Source: Solibacillus silvestris_B (GTDB lineage: Bacteria; Bacillota; Bacilli; Bacillales_A; Planococcaceae). From it: 64,000 bases of DNA. The stretch lies in contig NZ_JBQCJW010000002.1 in NCBI RefSeq assembly GCF_051967575.1, positions 1 through 64,000 of the forward strand. The letters are read 5' to 3'. The notes below the pieces were generated by a model, which did no database searches, was not told the DNA's origin, and worked only from the letters and a program-made list of their open reading frames with translations. Position 1 is the first letter of the stretch. Every line of letters starts with the position of its first letter. Made by a program: the position numbers and the translations under genes. Below are positions 35,848 through 45,502 of this stretch, piece after piece.

Positions 35848-36570
35848 TTATTTTTCTTTGTTCGTTGGATCATACATAATGACCGGTTCATTGTTTTCAT
35901 CCACTGTATATGGCAATGAATATGCCGGGACTACCGGGAAATTTTCCACTAAAATTTCACGAATGTCCTCACCAGGCTGGGCTGTTATATCATTATCCTT
36001 CATATATGTATATAGATCGATGGAATAATCTACATATAAATTCCCTTCAGCGGAGACGACAAGCGGCAGCTGATTATTCGAATACGGGCTTTGAACGGTT
36101 ATATCTTCCTTATAGCCGATATTTTCAAAGTTGATTGTATATACATGTTCCACCACTTTATCCTTAAATTGCGGATATTTCGTGCCTTTGAATCGGATGT
36201 TGATCTCCCTCATACGCTCAGGTGTACGCAAATCGACAAGCTTCACTGTCGGATTTTCTTCAGGGTCCCAAATAATATACTGGAAAATGCCCCCCTTTTC
36301 ATAGGCATTTGCTGGCGGAGAGCCGATATATTTTGGTACAAGCTTTTCAAAGTCGATTAAATATTTAATAAAAATATCAGTATCTTGATCGCGCGTTTTG
36401 ATCGGCAGGACACCTGTATCTTCGCGATATTCGTTGACAGCACGCTGCACACCAGCAAGCATATCAGTATCAGGCCTTAAGCTTGATTGATCAAAATTTG
36501 TCGATGAACCGCATCCTGACAAAACCATCACTAACAATGATAAAAGAACAAACCATTTCGACAACTTCAT
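35848..36570 (-). CDS. yphF: Lipoprotein YphF
   Basis: A 240-residue predicted lipoprotein. A signal peptide ends at the lipobox LVMVLSGC, so the mature protein is lipid-anchored outside the membrane at Cys20. The body contains YREDTGVLPIKTRDQDTDIF and GGIFQYIIWDPEENPTVKL. The function is unknown; the family name rests on the lipobox, length and position between yphE and spoIVA. It is preceded by yphE on the same strand, about 20 bases away. Confidence 0.85.
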   Translation of the reverse strand: MKLSKWFVLLSLLVMVLSGCGSSTNFDQSSLRPDTDMLAGVQRAVNEYREDTGVLPIKTRDQDTDIFIKYLIDFEKLVPKYIGSPPANAYEKGGIFQYIIWDPEENPTVKLVDLRTPERMREINIRFKGTKYPQFKDKVVEHVYTINFENIGYKEDITVQSPYSNNQLPLVVSAEGNLYVDYSIDLYTYMKDNDITAQPGEDIREILVENFPVVPAYSLPYTVDENNEPVIMYDPTNKEK

Positions 36571-36589
36571 TTTATGTTTTCCCCCTCTA

Positions 36590-36787
36590 TTAGTTTGGCC
36601 ATGTTAGTATGACAAGTACCATCAACAATGTCCCGATAAAAAACATTGCATAGGCGATAAATTTGAATAAAAACGACAAAAATGCATTATGTACCCATTT
36701 ACGGACCGCTGAAATGATTAATATTGAAGCCAATAACAAACCAATCGAATAAAATGAAACCCACATAACGTCCAATGAATGCATGCT
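36590..36787 (-). CDS. yphE: DUF2768 small membrane protein YphE
   Basis: A small two-helix membrane protein of the DUF2768 family: VMWVSFYSIGLLLASILIIS and FIAYAMFFIGTLLMVLVILT. The start is uncertain. The ATG at 36787 gives 65 residues, close to the family's usual size, but has a weak ribosome binding site. A TTG at 36859 has AAAGGCGG eight bases upstream and would add 24 residues. It lies between gpsA and yphF, the usual position. The function is unknown. Confidence 0.75.
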   Translation of the reverse strand, partial: SMHSLDVMWVSFYSIGLLLASILIISAVRKWVHNAFLSFLFKFIAYAMFFIGTLLMVLVILTWPN

Positions 36788-37106
36788 CGCCAAAGGACCA
36801 CGTGCAGAGTTTAGTAGTAAATTTGACACCGGATTCATCATTTGCATATAGTGTTGCAATGCTAAAACCGCCTTTCCATATATTTTCGCGTTTATACCGC
36901 TAATAATTATAGCCTTTTCAGGTAAAAAAAAACAGGAGACATACACGCCCCCCTCGTTATTTGTGACAAATTATTAAATTTTTTGATTTTCCGTCTTATT
37001 GTGCGGACCGGTTTCGCTTCATTCCGATCAAAGCTTTTTTACGTCAAGCTTTGGCATCCCCAGCTTACAGTTATCTGTCTACTATAGTGCCTTCAATAAT
37101 TTGCCG

Positions 37107-38120
37107 TTAGCTCATTTCATCGATTTCGCTTTTTTTCGTCCGCAGCATCAGTGATTCGACTAATATTTTCGGTTCCATATCTTTAAATAATACATCATAG
37201 AGCGCTGATGTAATCGGCATGGAAACATCGTATTTTTGCGATAATTGGTAAGCTGCCTTTGTCGTGCGCACTCCTTCGACAACCATGCCCATCTCTTCCA
37301 ATACTTGCTCAAGCTTCATTCCTTTGCCGAGCATATTGCCTGCACGCCAGTTTCGGGAATGCACGCTTGTGCATGTTACGATCAAGTCGCCCATACCAGT
37401 CAGTCCTGCGAATGTAAATGGATTGCCGCCCATTTTTATGCCTAGCCGCGAAATTTCGGCCAATCCCCGTGTTATAAGGGCCGCCTTTGCATTATCGCCG
37501 TAATTTAAACCGTCTGTCATACCTGCAGCAAGTGCAATGACATTTTTGAGCGCACCGCCAATTTCAACACCAGTCACATCTTCATTTGTATAAACCCGGA
37601 AATAGTGGTTCATAAATAAATCCTGCACTTTTTCCGCCGCCTTTAAGTTGCTGCATGCGGCTGTGACCGTTGTCGGATGCTGTAAAACGACTTCCTCCGC
37701 ATGGGAAGGACCTGATAATACGACAATGTCGCTAACTGCAGTTTCTTTCAGGCTTTCTTTCATAAGCTCTGAAATACGCATTAATGTATCCGGCTCAATC
37801 CCTTTTGACACATGGACGAATATCGCCTTTTCCGCTAAGTGTTCCGAAATATTTCCGCAAACTTCGCGAATGCCCTTCGTCGGCACCGCCATTACAATGA
37901 TCGTGCCATGCTTGGCGGCAATTTCCAAATTTGAGGTTGCCTTTAAATTTTCCGGCAGCACTGTATTCGGCAAATATTTTTTATTCATATGCTGTACATT
38001 GATTTCGTTTGCCTGGTCTTCCCGATGTGACCAGATCAATGTATTATGTCCATTCTCCGCTAATACAATCGCAAGTGCAGTCCCCCAAGAGCCTGCCCCT
38101 AAAACTACTACATTTTCCAT
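37107..38120 (-). CDS. gpsA: Glycerol-3-phosphate dehydrogenase [NAD(P)+]
   Basis: A 337-residue enzyme reducing dihydroxyacetone phosphate to sn-glycerol 3-phosphate for phospholipid synthesis. It has the nucleotide motif VVVLGAGSWGTALAIVLAEN, the VLSGPSHAEEV segment, the catalytic Lys in GALKNVIALAAGMTDGL and NAKAALITRGLAE. The start is the ATG preceded by GGGGG; 11 upstream codons are disregarded. It lies about 110 bases after der, as in B. subtilis. Confidence 0.97.
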   Translation of the reverse strand: MENVVVLGAGSWGTALAIVLAENGHNTLIWSHREDQANEINVQHMNKKYLPNTVLPENLKATSNLEIAAKHGTIIVMAVPTKGIREVCGNISEHLAEKAIFVHVSKGIEPDTLMRISELMKESLKETAVSDIVVLSGPSHAEEVVLQHPTTVTAACSNLKAAEKVQDLFMNHYFRVYTNEDVTGVEIGGALKNVIALAAGMTDGLNYGDNAKAALITRGLAEISRLGIKMGGNPFTFAGLTGMGDLIVTCTSVHSRNWRAGNMLGKGMKLEQVLEEMGMVVEGVRTTKAAYQLSQKYDVSMPITSALYDVLFKDMEPKILVESLMLRTKKSEIDEMS

Positions 38121-38189
38121 TAAAAAACCCCCAATTCCACTTAAAGCTAGCATATTTTTTACACTTCAAGTCAAATTTCCTTTATGAAC

Positions 38190-38220
38190 AAAAACGCTAG
38201 TTCATTTTCATAAACTAGCG
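38190..38220 (-). terminator. Terminator of der
   Basis: CGCTAGTT pairs with AACTAGCG around a 10-base loop, followed on the minus strand by TTTTTG. It lies 14 bases past the der stop. Confidence 0.85.
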
Positions 38221-38234
38221 CATCAATAATTGAT

Positions 38235-39545
38235 TTAGTCACGAGCACGTGTAATAAGGCGAATCGGAGTCCCTTCAAAGTCGAAAGTCTCGCGTATACG
38301 GTTTTCCAAAAAGCGCTCATAAGAGAAGTGCATCAATTCCGGTTCATTTACGAACACGACGAATGTCGGCGGCTTAATCGCGACTTGTGTTGCATAATAA
38401 ATACGCAAGCGGCGACCTTTGTCTGTCGGTGCTGGATTACGTGCAATCGAATCTTCAATTACTTCATTTAAAATGGAAGATTGAATGCGCATTGCATGGT
38501 TTTCGCTTACACGCTTAATAATCGGCAAAATATTGTGCACACGCTGCTTCGTTTTTGCTGAAACGAAAACAATCGGCGCGTAATCCAAAAACAGGAAATG
38601 TTCACGAATCTGCTCTGTATAGAAGTTCATCGTTTTTTCGTCCTTTTCAATCGCGTCCCATTTGTTTACAACGATAATTACCGCTTTACCTGCTTCATGA
38701 GCATAGCCGGCGATTTTTTTATCCTGTTCCTGGATGCCTTCATCTGCATTCAGCACAACTAAAACAACATCTGAGCGTTCAATTGCACGCAATGCACGTA
38801 GCACGGAATACTTTTCCGTGGATTCGTACACTTTCCCCTTTTTGCGCATACCTGCCGTATCGATAATGACATAGTCTTGCCCATCATACGAATACGGGGA
38901 GTCGATCGCATCGCGCGTTGTACCTTGAATATCGCTTACAATGACACGGTCTTGTCCTAAAAATGCGTTCACTAATGAGGATTTTCCGACATTCGGCCGA
39001 CCGATCAACGAAAATTTAATCGTATCTTCGTCATATTGCTCTTCATCCGGCTGCGGGAAATGCTTCGCGCATTCGTCCAGTAAATCCCCCAAACCTAAAC
39101 CATGCGAACCTGAAATCGGCCAAGGCTCGCCAAAACCTAGAGAATAAAAATCATAGATCATATGGCGCATATCCGGATTATCGATTTTGTTGACGCCTAA
39201 TACAACCGGTTTTTTCGTTTTATATAAAATTTTCGCAACTTGCTCATCTGCAGCAGTTACACCTTCACGCCCATTTGTCATGAAAATAATAACATCCGCC
39301 TCTTCAATCGCGATTTCCGCCTGTTGACGGATTTGTTCCAAAAATGGCTCATCGCCAATCTCTATACCACCAGTGTCGATAATATTAAATTCATGTGCCA
39401 GCCAGTCAGCCGAACTGTAAATGCGGTCACGTGTTACACCCGGAATATCTTCCACGATCGATACACGTTCCCCGACGATCCTGTTAAAAATTGTCGATTT
39501 ACCTACGTTCGGACGTCCTACGATGGCGATTACTGGTTTTGTCAT
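38235..39545 (-). CDS. der: Ribosome-associated GTPase Der (EngA)
   Basis: A 436-residue essential GTPase with two tandem G domains for 50S ribosome assembly. G1 motifs are GRPNVGKSTIFN (near residue 8) and GRPNVGKSSLVN (near 183); DTGG and DTAG switch II motifs, NKID and NKWD follow, and a C-terminal KH-like domain contains RRLRIYYATQVAIKPPTFVV. It is followed by its own terminator and gpsA. Upstream of it stands the DUF4132 module instead of the usual backbone genes. Confidence 0.98.
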   Translation of the reverse strand: MTKPVIAIVGRPNVGKSTIFNRIVGERVSIVEDIPGVTRDRIYSSADWLAHEFNIIDTGGIEIGDEPFLEQIRQQAEIAIEEADVIIFMTNGREGVTAADEQVAKILYKTKKPVVLGVNKIDNPDMRHMIYDFYSLGFGEPWPISGSHGLGLGDLLDECAKHFPQPDEEQYDEDTIKFSLIGRPNVGKSSLVNAFLGQDRVIVSDIQGTTRDAIDSPYSYDGQDYVIIDTAGMRKKGKVYESTEKYSVLRALRAIERSDVVLVVLNADEGIQEQDKKIAGYAHEAGKAVIIVVNKWDAIEKDEKTMNFYTEQIREHFLFLDYAPIVFVSAKTKQRVHNILPIIKRVSENHAMRIQSSILNEVIEDSIARNPAPTDKGRRLRIYYATQVAIKPPTFVVFVNEPELMHFSYERFLENRIRETFDFEGTPIRLITRARD

Positions 39546-39673
39546 CTGTACTTCATCCTTCCAAACTCTTGTCTTTCCGTATTATACACGAATTTGGTTA
39601 TTATATCATTTTTTTGCAACATTCGAAATGTATGCGTGAAGCAAATGAATCCATTTACCCCGCTTCCTCCATT

Positions 39674-42600
39674 TTATTGCCGAATGCTCGCCCGAATATT
39701 CGGGTCATTAATCTTTTCATCATCCGCAAACAACAATAATTTGGCACTAATTTCCGCTGTTTTCGGGTCCTCATCAACAAACGGTAAAAATACGCGACCG
39801 CGTTGCTGCGAAGGAATCGCAATGACAGGGATCATCGCGCCGCCCAGCTGATGCACATTGCCGCTGCCTAAATGAATCGTATAGTCGCCCATGCTGCCTT
39901 TAATAATAATATGCGGCGCCTTAACCTGCACATTGCTTAATTGGAATAATTGAATCATTTCCTCAGCAATGACCGCACGCATTTCAACCGTCGAGTGCGA
40001 GGCTTCCGGATCTACATCTCCTGCATGCGCCACACTGACAACTAAATCCAAATCTCGCATAACCTCGCTAAAGTATACAGGTGCCACCTCATCAAGCCTT
40101 GCCTTTTTGGACGTCAGACGCCATGCAAAATAAATGTCCTCAAGCGTAGGCATCTCTACATCGGCAGGCGTATAGGCATCATAAACGAAATCCGCATACG
40201 CAATGACATTATAGCGATAAGAAATTTTGCGCAGCGGCTCATAATAACCCGTTTTCCAGCCACGCGACTTTAAGAGCGCGACTGCTTTCGTCGGCTGAAT
40301 TTGGTAGCCTTCAAAGCGGTTTGTGGACAGCTGCTCTCGCTCACCCTTTGTCGGTAAATAAAACTCGCGGAACACCTGCTTAAATGGCTGCTTATAGCCC
40401 TGCTCAAATACAAAGTGCTGCCATTCGCGCCAATTCCCTGCTTCGAAAAAGTGTGCCGGGTGCGCGATTTGAATATCGCCTGCAACAAGTGTTACCGTAT
40501 ACTTAGAAGTAATAAACTGCTTGTCCGAAATCGCAAAAAAGCGGTCGCCCTGTTGCCAAATTAAATTGCTTAATAGCCCTGCAAGCAGCCTATTTTCAAG
40601 CAGCCCATAAATAATCGCAGCATCAAACAGCACTTCCTCGCACATCGACTCCTCTAGCTGCTGCTTCATGCGACGGTATTGGTCCGTCAGCTCTTTTTTC
40701 GCCGACTGCACAGCAAGCACTTCCGGATGCTTCGCTAGCTTTTTCGGCACGGATTTTATCGCTTTACCTTGCTTCATAATTTCGAGTTCAACCTTTTGCC
40801 CTTCCTGTACAAGGCACAGCTGGACGCCATCAATATCCAGCGGTGTAAAAAATGCTTCGAGCTCCTTATAGCGCTCCTGTTCCATTTGCCACATGAACTG
40901 CGTCGTATTGCCGCTTGCAACCTGTTGCGCAAGATTGAAAATCGCCATCTCCACCGATTCGGCCTCACTCGCACGGCGCTGGGCACCAAACTGGCGGCTT
41001 TCCTTTAAAAACTGCCGGAAAAATAAATAACGTTCCTTTGCCTCGCCCATATTTGCAGGCATTAGGCTATAGGCACGCAGCTTATCTTTATTTCGTTTCG
41101 CTGCAATTTCCTCTTTTAGCTGCACACCGTCCAGCTCACCTAATGTCGCACGTGCATAAAGCTGGGCGCGCCTGTGGTTCGAGCCGGACGACGCATACTT
41201 CGCCGCATCATACACTTGATTAAACTGCTGCTGTGTAAGATTCGCGCGCGCATTTACAAACCATGTGCGGTCAAAGGCTCCTCGCTGGAAGTCCGCTACC
41301 GGAATCGCACTGTATTCCATGATTTTCGCCGTTTCAAAATCCGATGTGGACTCCGATGTATGTGCGATAAAATACCACGCCACCTCTTCAAGCCCGTCCC
41401 AGCCAATATATTCACTAATAAGGGGGATAAGCGCCGAATTATAGAGCATCGCCTCAATTAATCGTGCATCCGTAAAGCCTGCCGCGTCCAGCTTCGCAAA
41501 GCATTCTTCGTTCGTTTCTTGCCGATTCAGCACAACTTTCCCTAATAAATTCGATAAACTGTCCTTCCTTGTCTGCACGCCATACATCCATTGACGGCTT
41601 AATTTTTCGCCGTCTAATACCTGTAATAGACGGACAAAGTAGTCAATCCCACTGACGCTCCTAATATGGCGCACCATTTCAGTCGTTTCCGTCTCCAAAT
41701 CTCCGCGGCACAGCTCTTCCTCAATAACAAACTCCTTCAGCTCATCGATGATTGACAACATATCCTGACCGCGCGCATATTGCCCTATTAACTGAATATC
41801 CCCTTGTCGCTGCTCGAGTACATAGTGGAATTTTTTCATGCACAAAATACGGCGCACATGCTTTTCCGTTAAAATCCCCGCGCTAAAGCCTGAAACAACG
41901 CCCGCAAGTGAGATATATTCAAACTGCTCCTCTACGCGCTCAAAAAACTGCGCCACTGTATAGAAATATTGGATAATCTGCTGCGGTGAGCGTACATATG
42001 TCCCCATAGCGGAAAGCGCGGCACTGAAAAATTCAATGTCAATCGCTGTGTAAGGCTGTCCCTTATACTTTTCGCCCAAATCCGCGTCATAACCATTGCT
42101 TGCAAACTCGCACAGCATATTGCTGCAAAACAGCCCATAATCAAAAGCAACCTCTTCAAGCTGCCCGCGCAGCATCGTTTGCAGCGGAGCATCCCCGTCC
42201 GCTAGCACATAATGCATAATCGTCGATAATTGCTGCTCATAAAGTGCATCGCCGAACAAATTGAAGATGACCTGCTGTCGCTCAACCGGCACATAGTCGT
42301 CGAAAAACGCCTCGGCCTCATCTGTGAGCCCCCGACGGAACCAATACTTGTTGACCCCTACTGCTTTTGCATATAAATAGCAGCATACATCATCTACCGT
42401 TACATCACTTTTCAGCAGCCAATCTACCCACACCTCCGCCAATGGCAGCTCATCGATAGAACCCGGCATTTTCGCTTTACTCGCATCCGCCTGCAAATAA
42501 TTCCCGATCAGTGTGCTAATATTTTCACCATAATAGTTTTCCCGTTCGTACTCCACTTCAGCATGCTTCTCAATAAGCGCCCGAAGTGGCTGCAGCTTCT

Positions 42601-44503
42601 CCTCCAACAGCTCAAAGTCATGATAAATAAAATCTTTGAACGTGTAATACATATCCGTTTCCGGCTCTATAATATAATGAATCGGCTCCATCGGCTCGGC
42701 TAAAAAGTTTTCCCTCGTCTCCTCAAACTGACGGAGATACTTTAATTCCTTGGCAGTCGGTTCCGGTAAATAGCTTGCCCAATCGCTCTTCGTCAGCTGT
42801 CCCTTACACTCTACTAATAGCTCTAAAATGCCAAGCCGTACATTTTCCTTTTTGCTCTGCAATAGCTCCTCAGCCATCGCCTCAATTTGGTCAATTGGTT
42901 GCCCTTTTAAAAGCTCAATGACTGCAATGCGCATATCTCCTGCTTTTAACGAGAGCAGCGACGGGATATGTTGCTTCATTTTTTCAAGCGGGAACTGAAT
43001 ATGCTTAAGCTGTTTAATTGCATCAAATCGAACACCTGAGCTGCGGTCCTTAATCGCCGGCAGCAGCAGGTCATAATTCCCCATGCACGCTGGAGCAAAG
43101 AAATAAAAATATTCCCGGCAATCAACGGACATTTTTGAAACGTTTGCCGCAAGCGCAGCTATATAACTATCATCCTCCAAATAAATCGCTAATAGAAGCT
43201 GTAGCTTAAATAGCTCAAGCTTACTGAAAGTCGCATGTAAAAACGTGAATGGTGTGCGATCAACTGTATAAGTGTCCCCGCGGAATTCACCGATAAATTG
43301 CTCGACTTTTTCCAACCATTGTGCAGCATGTTCTGCCAACCAAGGATGCTCGTCAAAAAATTCCTGCACAGTTTGCCGCTCATCCTTATCCGAATAGCGC
43401 GAGCCATACGGAAGATACGTCGCGACTAATTTAAAACCATATAAGAATGTCACTAAATTAGTCGTTTTCAGCATATACGGATACACTAAATGGCTTACAC
43501 GACCGTTAATTTCCATATTACGCAGTGTGTACAGCAGCGTTTGTTGAACATAATCCTCGCGCGACAATAAATAATCGGCACGTTCCAGCACATCATTAAT
43601 ATCCCGACTCCCGATGCACCAGAGGGCAATAAATATATCTAAATTACTGCTGCTCGAAAGCAATGTTTCAATAAGCGCATCATCCTGCAGCGCTGCGTAG
43701 CCCGTTTGCAGCACGTACTGCAATTGCCTGCTTTCGGACACATCATAGCCGAGCCCAAACCAAACATCGATTGCGCGCGCCACAGATGAAAAACGCAATA
43801 AATCATGCTCTAGAATCACTTTCATAAATGCCAGCTGACTTTTAAGAGAGCCTTCATCAATCGATTCGGTTATTACTTGACGCACGCCCTCCTGATTTTT
43901 CGCCGCTAATAAAACATTTGCCAGCAGCTGATGCATTTCCTCATTTTGAGACATGATAATGCCGCGGATGAGTTCCTTGTTATACAATGGATGTGCGCCG
44001 TTTTTCCATAAAATTTCACGTATTATTGCCTCAAGGCGCGCCTCTTTTGCATTCAATTTGACCGCTAGTTCATATGTAAACAATTCTGCTGAAACAATCG
44101 GCTTATGCTCGTTTGTAACAAACTGCCAGCTTCCATTTTCATAGTCCGTTTTCCCGTTATGCGCAAACACCTCATAAAAATCGTACTCCGGCTGATTTTT
44201 CAAATGAAGGATGATTTTCGCGATGCGTGTACCGTACATCATTACACAACCCGGCGCCCGGTACGAACGGCGGTAATACGATTGACTGTACGGGAGCGTT
44301 TGCAGCAAATCAAGCATTTCCTCAAACAGCACCATACGCTCCTTCGATAGAACAGACCGCAAAAATGCGAATAGCTCGCTCTCCTTTAAATCTGTAAACG
44401 TTTCAAGTGATAATTGATTAAATGCAGATGCAATATCATAACTGTCATAGCCCGTTTCTTCGGTAATTTGCAATTGTAATTGCTCCATTGTAGTAATTGT
44501 CAC
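39674..44503 (-). CDS. Giant DUF4132/MolR-like protein
   Basis: A 1609-residue cytosolic protein with no signal peptide or membrane helix. Residues 1-1000 are helical and HEAT-like in places (SSGVRFDAIKQLKHIQFPLE, DMRIAVIELLKGQPIDQIEA). The C-terminal 450 residues resemble the DUF4132/MolR (YehI-like) family as I know it: SRGWKTGYYEPLRK from residue 1413, then a terminal domain with KGSMGDYTIHLGSG (1535-1548) and FLPFVDEDP (1572-1580). GTG at 44503 follows AGGAGGGG with good spacing. It pairs with the 132-residue gene 10 bases upstream. Relatives occur near MoxR/vWA genes in enterobacteria; none are here. No enzymatic motif is certain. Confidence 0.85.
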   Translation of the reverse strand: MTITTMEQLQLQITEETGYDSYDIASAFNQLSLETFTDLKESELFAFLRSVLSKERMVLFEEMLDLLQTLPYSQSYYRRSYRAPGCVMMYGTRIAKIILHLKNQPEYDFYEVFAHNGKTDYENGSWQFVTNEHKPIVSAELFTYELAVKLNAKEARLEAIIREILWKNGAHPLYNKELIRGIIMSQNEEMHQLLANVLLAAKNQEGVRQVITESIDEGSLKSQLAFMKVILEHDLLRFSSVARAIDVWFGLGYDVSESRQLQYVLQTGYAALQDDALIETLLSSSSNLDIFIALWCIGSRDINDVLERADYLLSREDYVQQTLLYTLRNMEINGRVSHLVYPYMLKTTNLVTFLYGFKLVATYLPYGSRYSDKDERQTVQEFFDEHPWLAEHAAQWLEKVEQFIGEFRGDTYTVDRTPFTFLHATFSKLELFKLQLLLAIYLEDDSYIAALAANVSKMSVDCREYFYFFAPACMGNYDLLLPAIKDRSSGVRFDAIKQLKHIQFPLEKMKQHIPSLLSLKAGDMRIAVIELLKGQPIDQIEAMAEELLQSKKENVRLGILELLVECKGQLTKSDWASYLPEPTAKELKYLRQFEETRENFLAEPMEPIHYIIEPETDMYYTFKDFIYHDFELLEEKLQPLRALIEKHAEVEYERENYYGENISTLIGNYLQADASKAKMPGSIDELPLAEVWVDWLLKSDVTVDDVCCYLYAKAVGVNKYWFRRGLTDEAEAFFDDYVPVERQQVIFNLFGDALYEQQLSTIMHYVLADGDAPLQTMLRGQLEEVAFDYGLFCSNMLCEFASNGYDADLGEKYKGQPYTAIDIEFFSAALSAMGTYVRSPQQIIQYFYTVAQFFERVEEQFEYISLAGVVSGFSAGILTEKHVRRILCMKKFHYVLEQRQGDIQLIGQYARGQDMLSIIDELKEFVIEEELCRGDLETETTEMVRHIRSVSGIDYFVRLLQVLDGEKLSRQWMYGVQTRKDSLSNLLGKVVLNRQETNEECFAKLDAAGFTDARLIEAMLYNSALIPLISEYIGWDGLEEVAWYFIAHTSESTSDFETAKIMEYSAIPVADFQRGAFDRTWFVNARANLTQQQFNQVYDAAKYASSGSNHRRAQLYARATLGELDGVQLKEEIAAKRNKDKLRAYSLMPANMGEAKERYLFFRQFLKESRQFGAQRRASEAESVEMAIFNLAQQVASGNTTQFMWQMEQERYKELEAFFTPLDIDGVQLCLVQEGQKVELEIMKQGKAIKSVPKKLAKHPEVLAVQSAKKELTDQYRRMKQQLEESMCEEVLFDAAIIYGLLENRLLAGLLSNLIWQQGDRFFAISDKQFITSKYTVTLVAGDIQIAHPAHFFEAGNWREWQHFVFEQGYKQPFKQVFREFYLPTKGEREQLSTNRFEGYQIQPTKAVALLKSRGWKTGYYEPLRKISYRYNVIAYADFVYDAYTPADVEMPTLEDIYFAWRLTSKKARLDEVAPVYFSEVMRDLDLVVSVAHAGDVDPEASHSTVEMRAVIAEEMIQLFQLSNVQVKAPHIIIKGSMGDYTIHLGSGNVHQLGGAMIPVIAIPSQQRGRVFLPFVDEDPKTAEISAKLLLFADDEKINDPNIRASIRQ

Positions 44504-44513
44504 AATACCCCTC

Positions 44514-44912
44514 CTATCTTCCTGCTAAAAATGTCAGCTTAATAAATGTCCAATCTGTTTCCTCGGAATGAATTCCATCGTCCAAGGATCCATACATATG
44601 CTGCCCCTGCAATACCTTAAAGAGCCCGTCCTCAAATGCCAGTTCCATCGCGCGAATGCTTTTTTCAATATTTTTCTGCTCATGCGGCGTAATGGTCGAA
44701 AATTTAATGTGCCCAGTCTCAGCTAAATTCGCCTCGTCGCTCTCCGTTAAAAAATGCAGCAGCGTATCGGCGCCATTGTAGCCTTCGATTTCAATTGCGA
44801 CAAGCTCACATAGCAAATCCCTTAGCGTGCGCGGCCTTTGTGCGAGCTCATATGATACCGACACAAGCTTACGGCTGCGGCCGAGAGACTTTTTCTTTAC
44901 AGTAATGTTCAA
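44514..44912 (-). CDS. Small partner of the DUF4132-like protein
   Basis: A 132-residue protein beginning NITVKKKSLGRSRKLVSVSY and ending DWTFIKLTFLAGR. The middle, IRAMELAFEDGLFKVLQG, is helical. The ends look like a beta-grasp-like or ubiquitin-like strand pattern, but this is a guess. I recall similar short proteins with an FI(R/K)LT-LAG ending beside DUF4132 genes elsewhere, which would make it a conserved partner. The start is a TTG with GAGGAGG nine bases upstream; six codons further up overlap that site. Only ten bases separate it from the large gene, so they form one operon. Confidence 0.7.
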   Translation of the reverse strand: MNITVKKKSLGRSRKLVSVSYELAQRPRTLRDLLCELVAIEIEGYNGADTLLHFLTESDEANLAETGHIKFSTITPHEQKNIEKSIRAMELAFEDGLFKVLQGQHMYGSLDDGIHSEETDWTFIKLTFLAGR

Positions 44913-45148
44913 TGAAACGCTCCTCCTCACTCAGCTATATTCCATGAAAATCTAGAATAGTACCGCAGAATTTCAAAGATTGCCCTTTATTATTACGGCC
45001 ATCGTTAACTCTATAACTTCTGCCAAAAAAGCTGTTTTCAGTGTACTATTACATAATTAACCACTTCAAAGCATATGTTTCATTTCGATAAATATGAGGA
45101 AATAGATGGAACTTTTAAAATGGGTATTAAGATTGAAGGCCATTCAAT

Positions 45149-45185
45149 GGCGCTTTATAAAAAATGCTAAAGCGCCCTTTTATTT
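45149..45185 (+). terminator. Orphan terminator-like hairpin in a gene-free stretch
   Basis: GGCGCTTT (45149-45156) pairs exactly with AAAGCGCC (45169-45176), followed by CTTTTATTT on the plus strand. No plus-strand gene lies upstream. The stretch 44913-45502 holds no supported gene; this hairpin and the rpsA terminator are the only structures I see in it. Confidence 0.6.
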
Positions 45186-45396
45186 GGATAGACGGAGGGA
45201 TTGCGCCTATCAATTTGAACACAAGGAAAATGGATAGTTTTATTTTGCATAGGCGAAATAACTTCCCTTATACACCTTCAAAACAAAGTATATTCCACAC
45301 TTAACAGTAAAAACTCCGCTTATTTCTTCTCCTCTCTTATAGCTCAGACATCAGAACACCATTGTTAGCTGCTGCAGATTCTATGGCTCGACATAG

Positions 45397-45456
45397 AAAA
45401 AACACCCCCGGAATAATGTATGTGTGACTATATACATACCGATTCCGAAGATGTTT
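45397..45456 (-). terminator. Terminator of rpsA
   Basis: A long interrupted stem: AACA, CGGAAT and GTATGT pair with ACATAC, ATTCCG and TGTT, followed on the minus strand by TTTTTTC. It lies about 45 bases past the rpsA stop. Confidence 0.78.
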
Positions 45457-45502
45457 TATGTTGTGTTATAAAATTAAGCTAGTCCATAGCCTTTTTTGTT
45501 TG

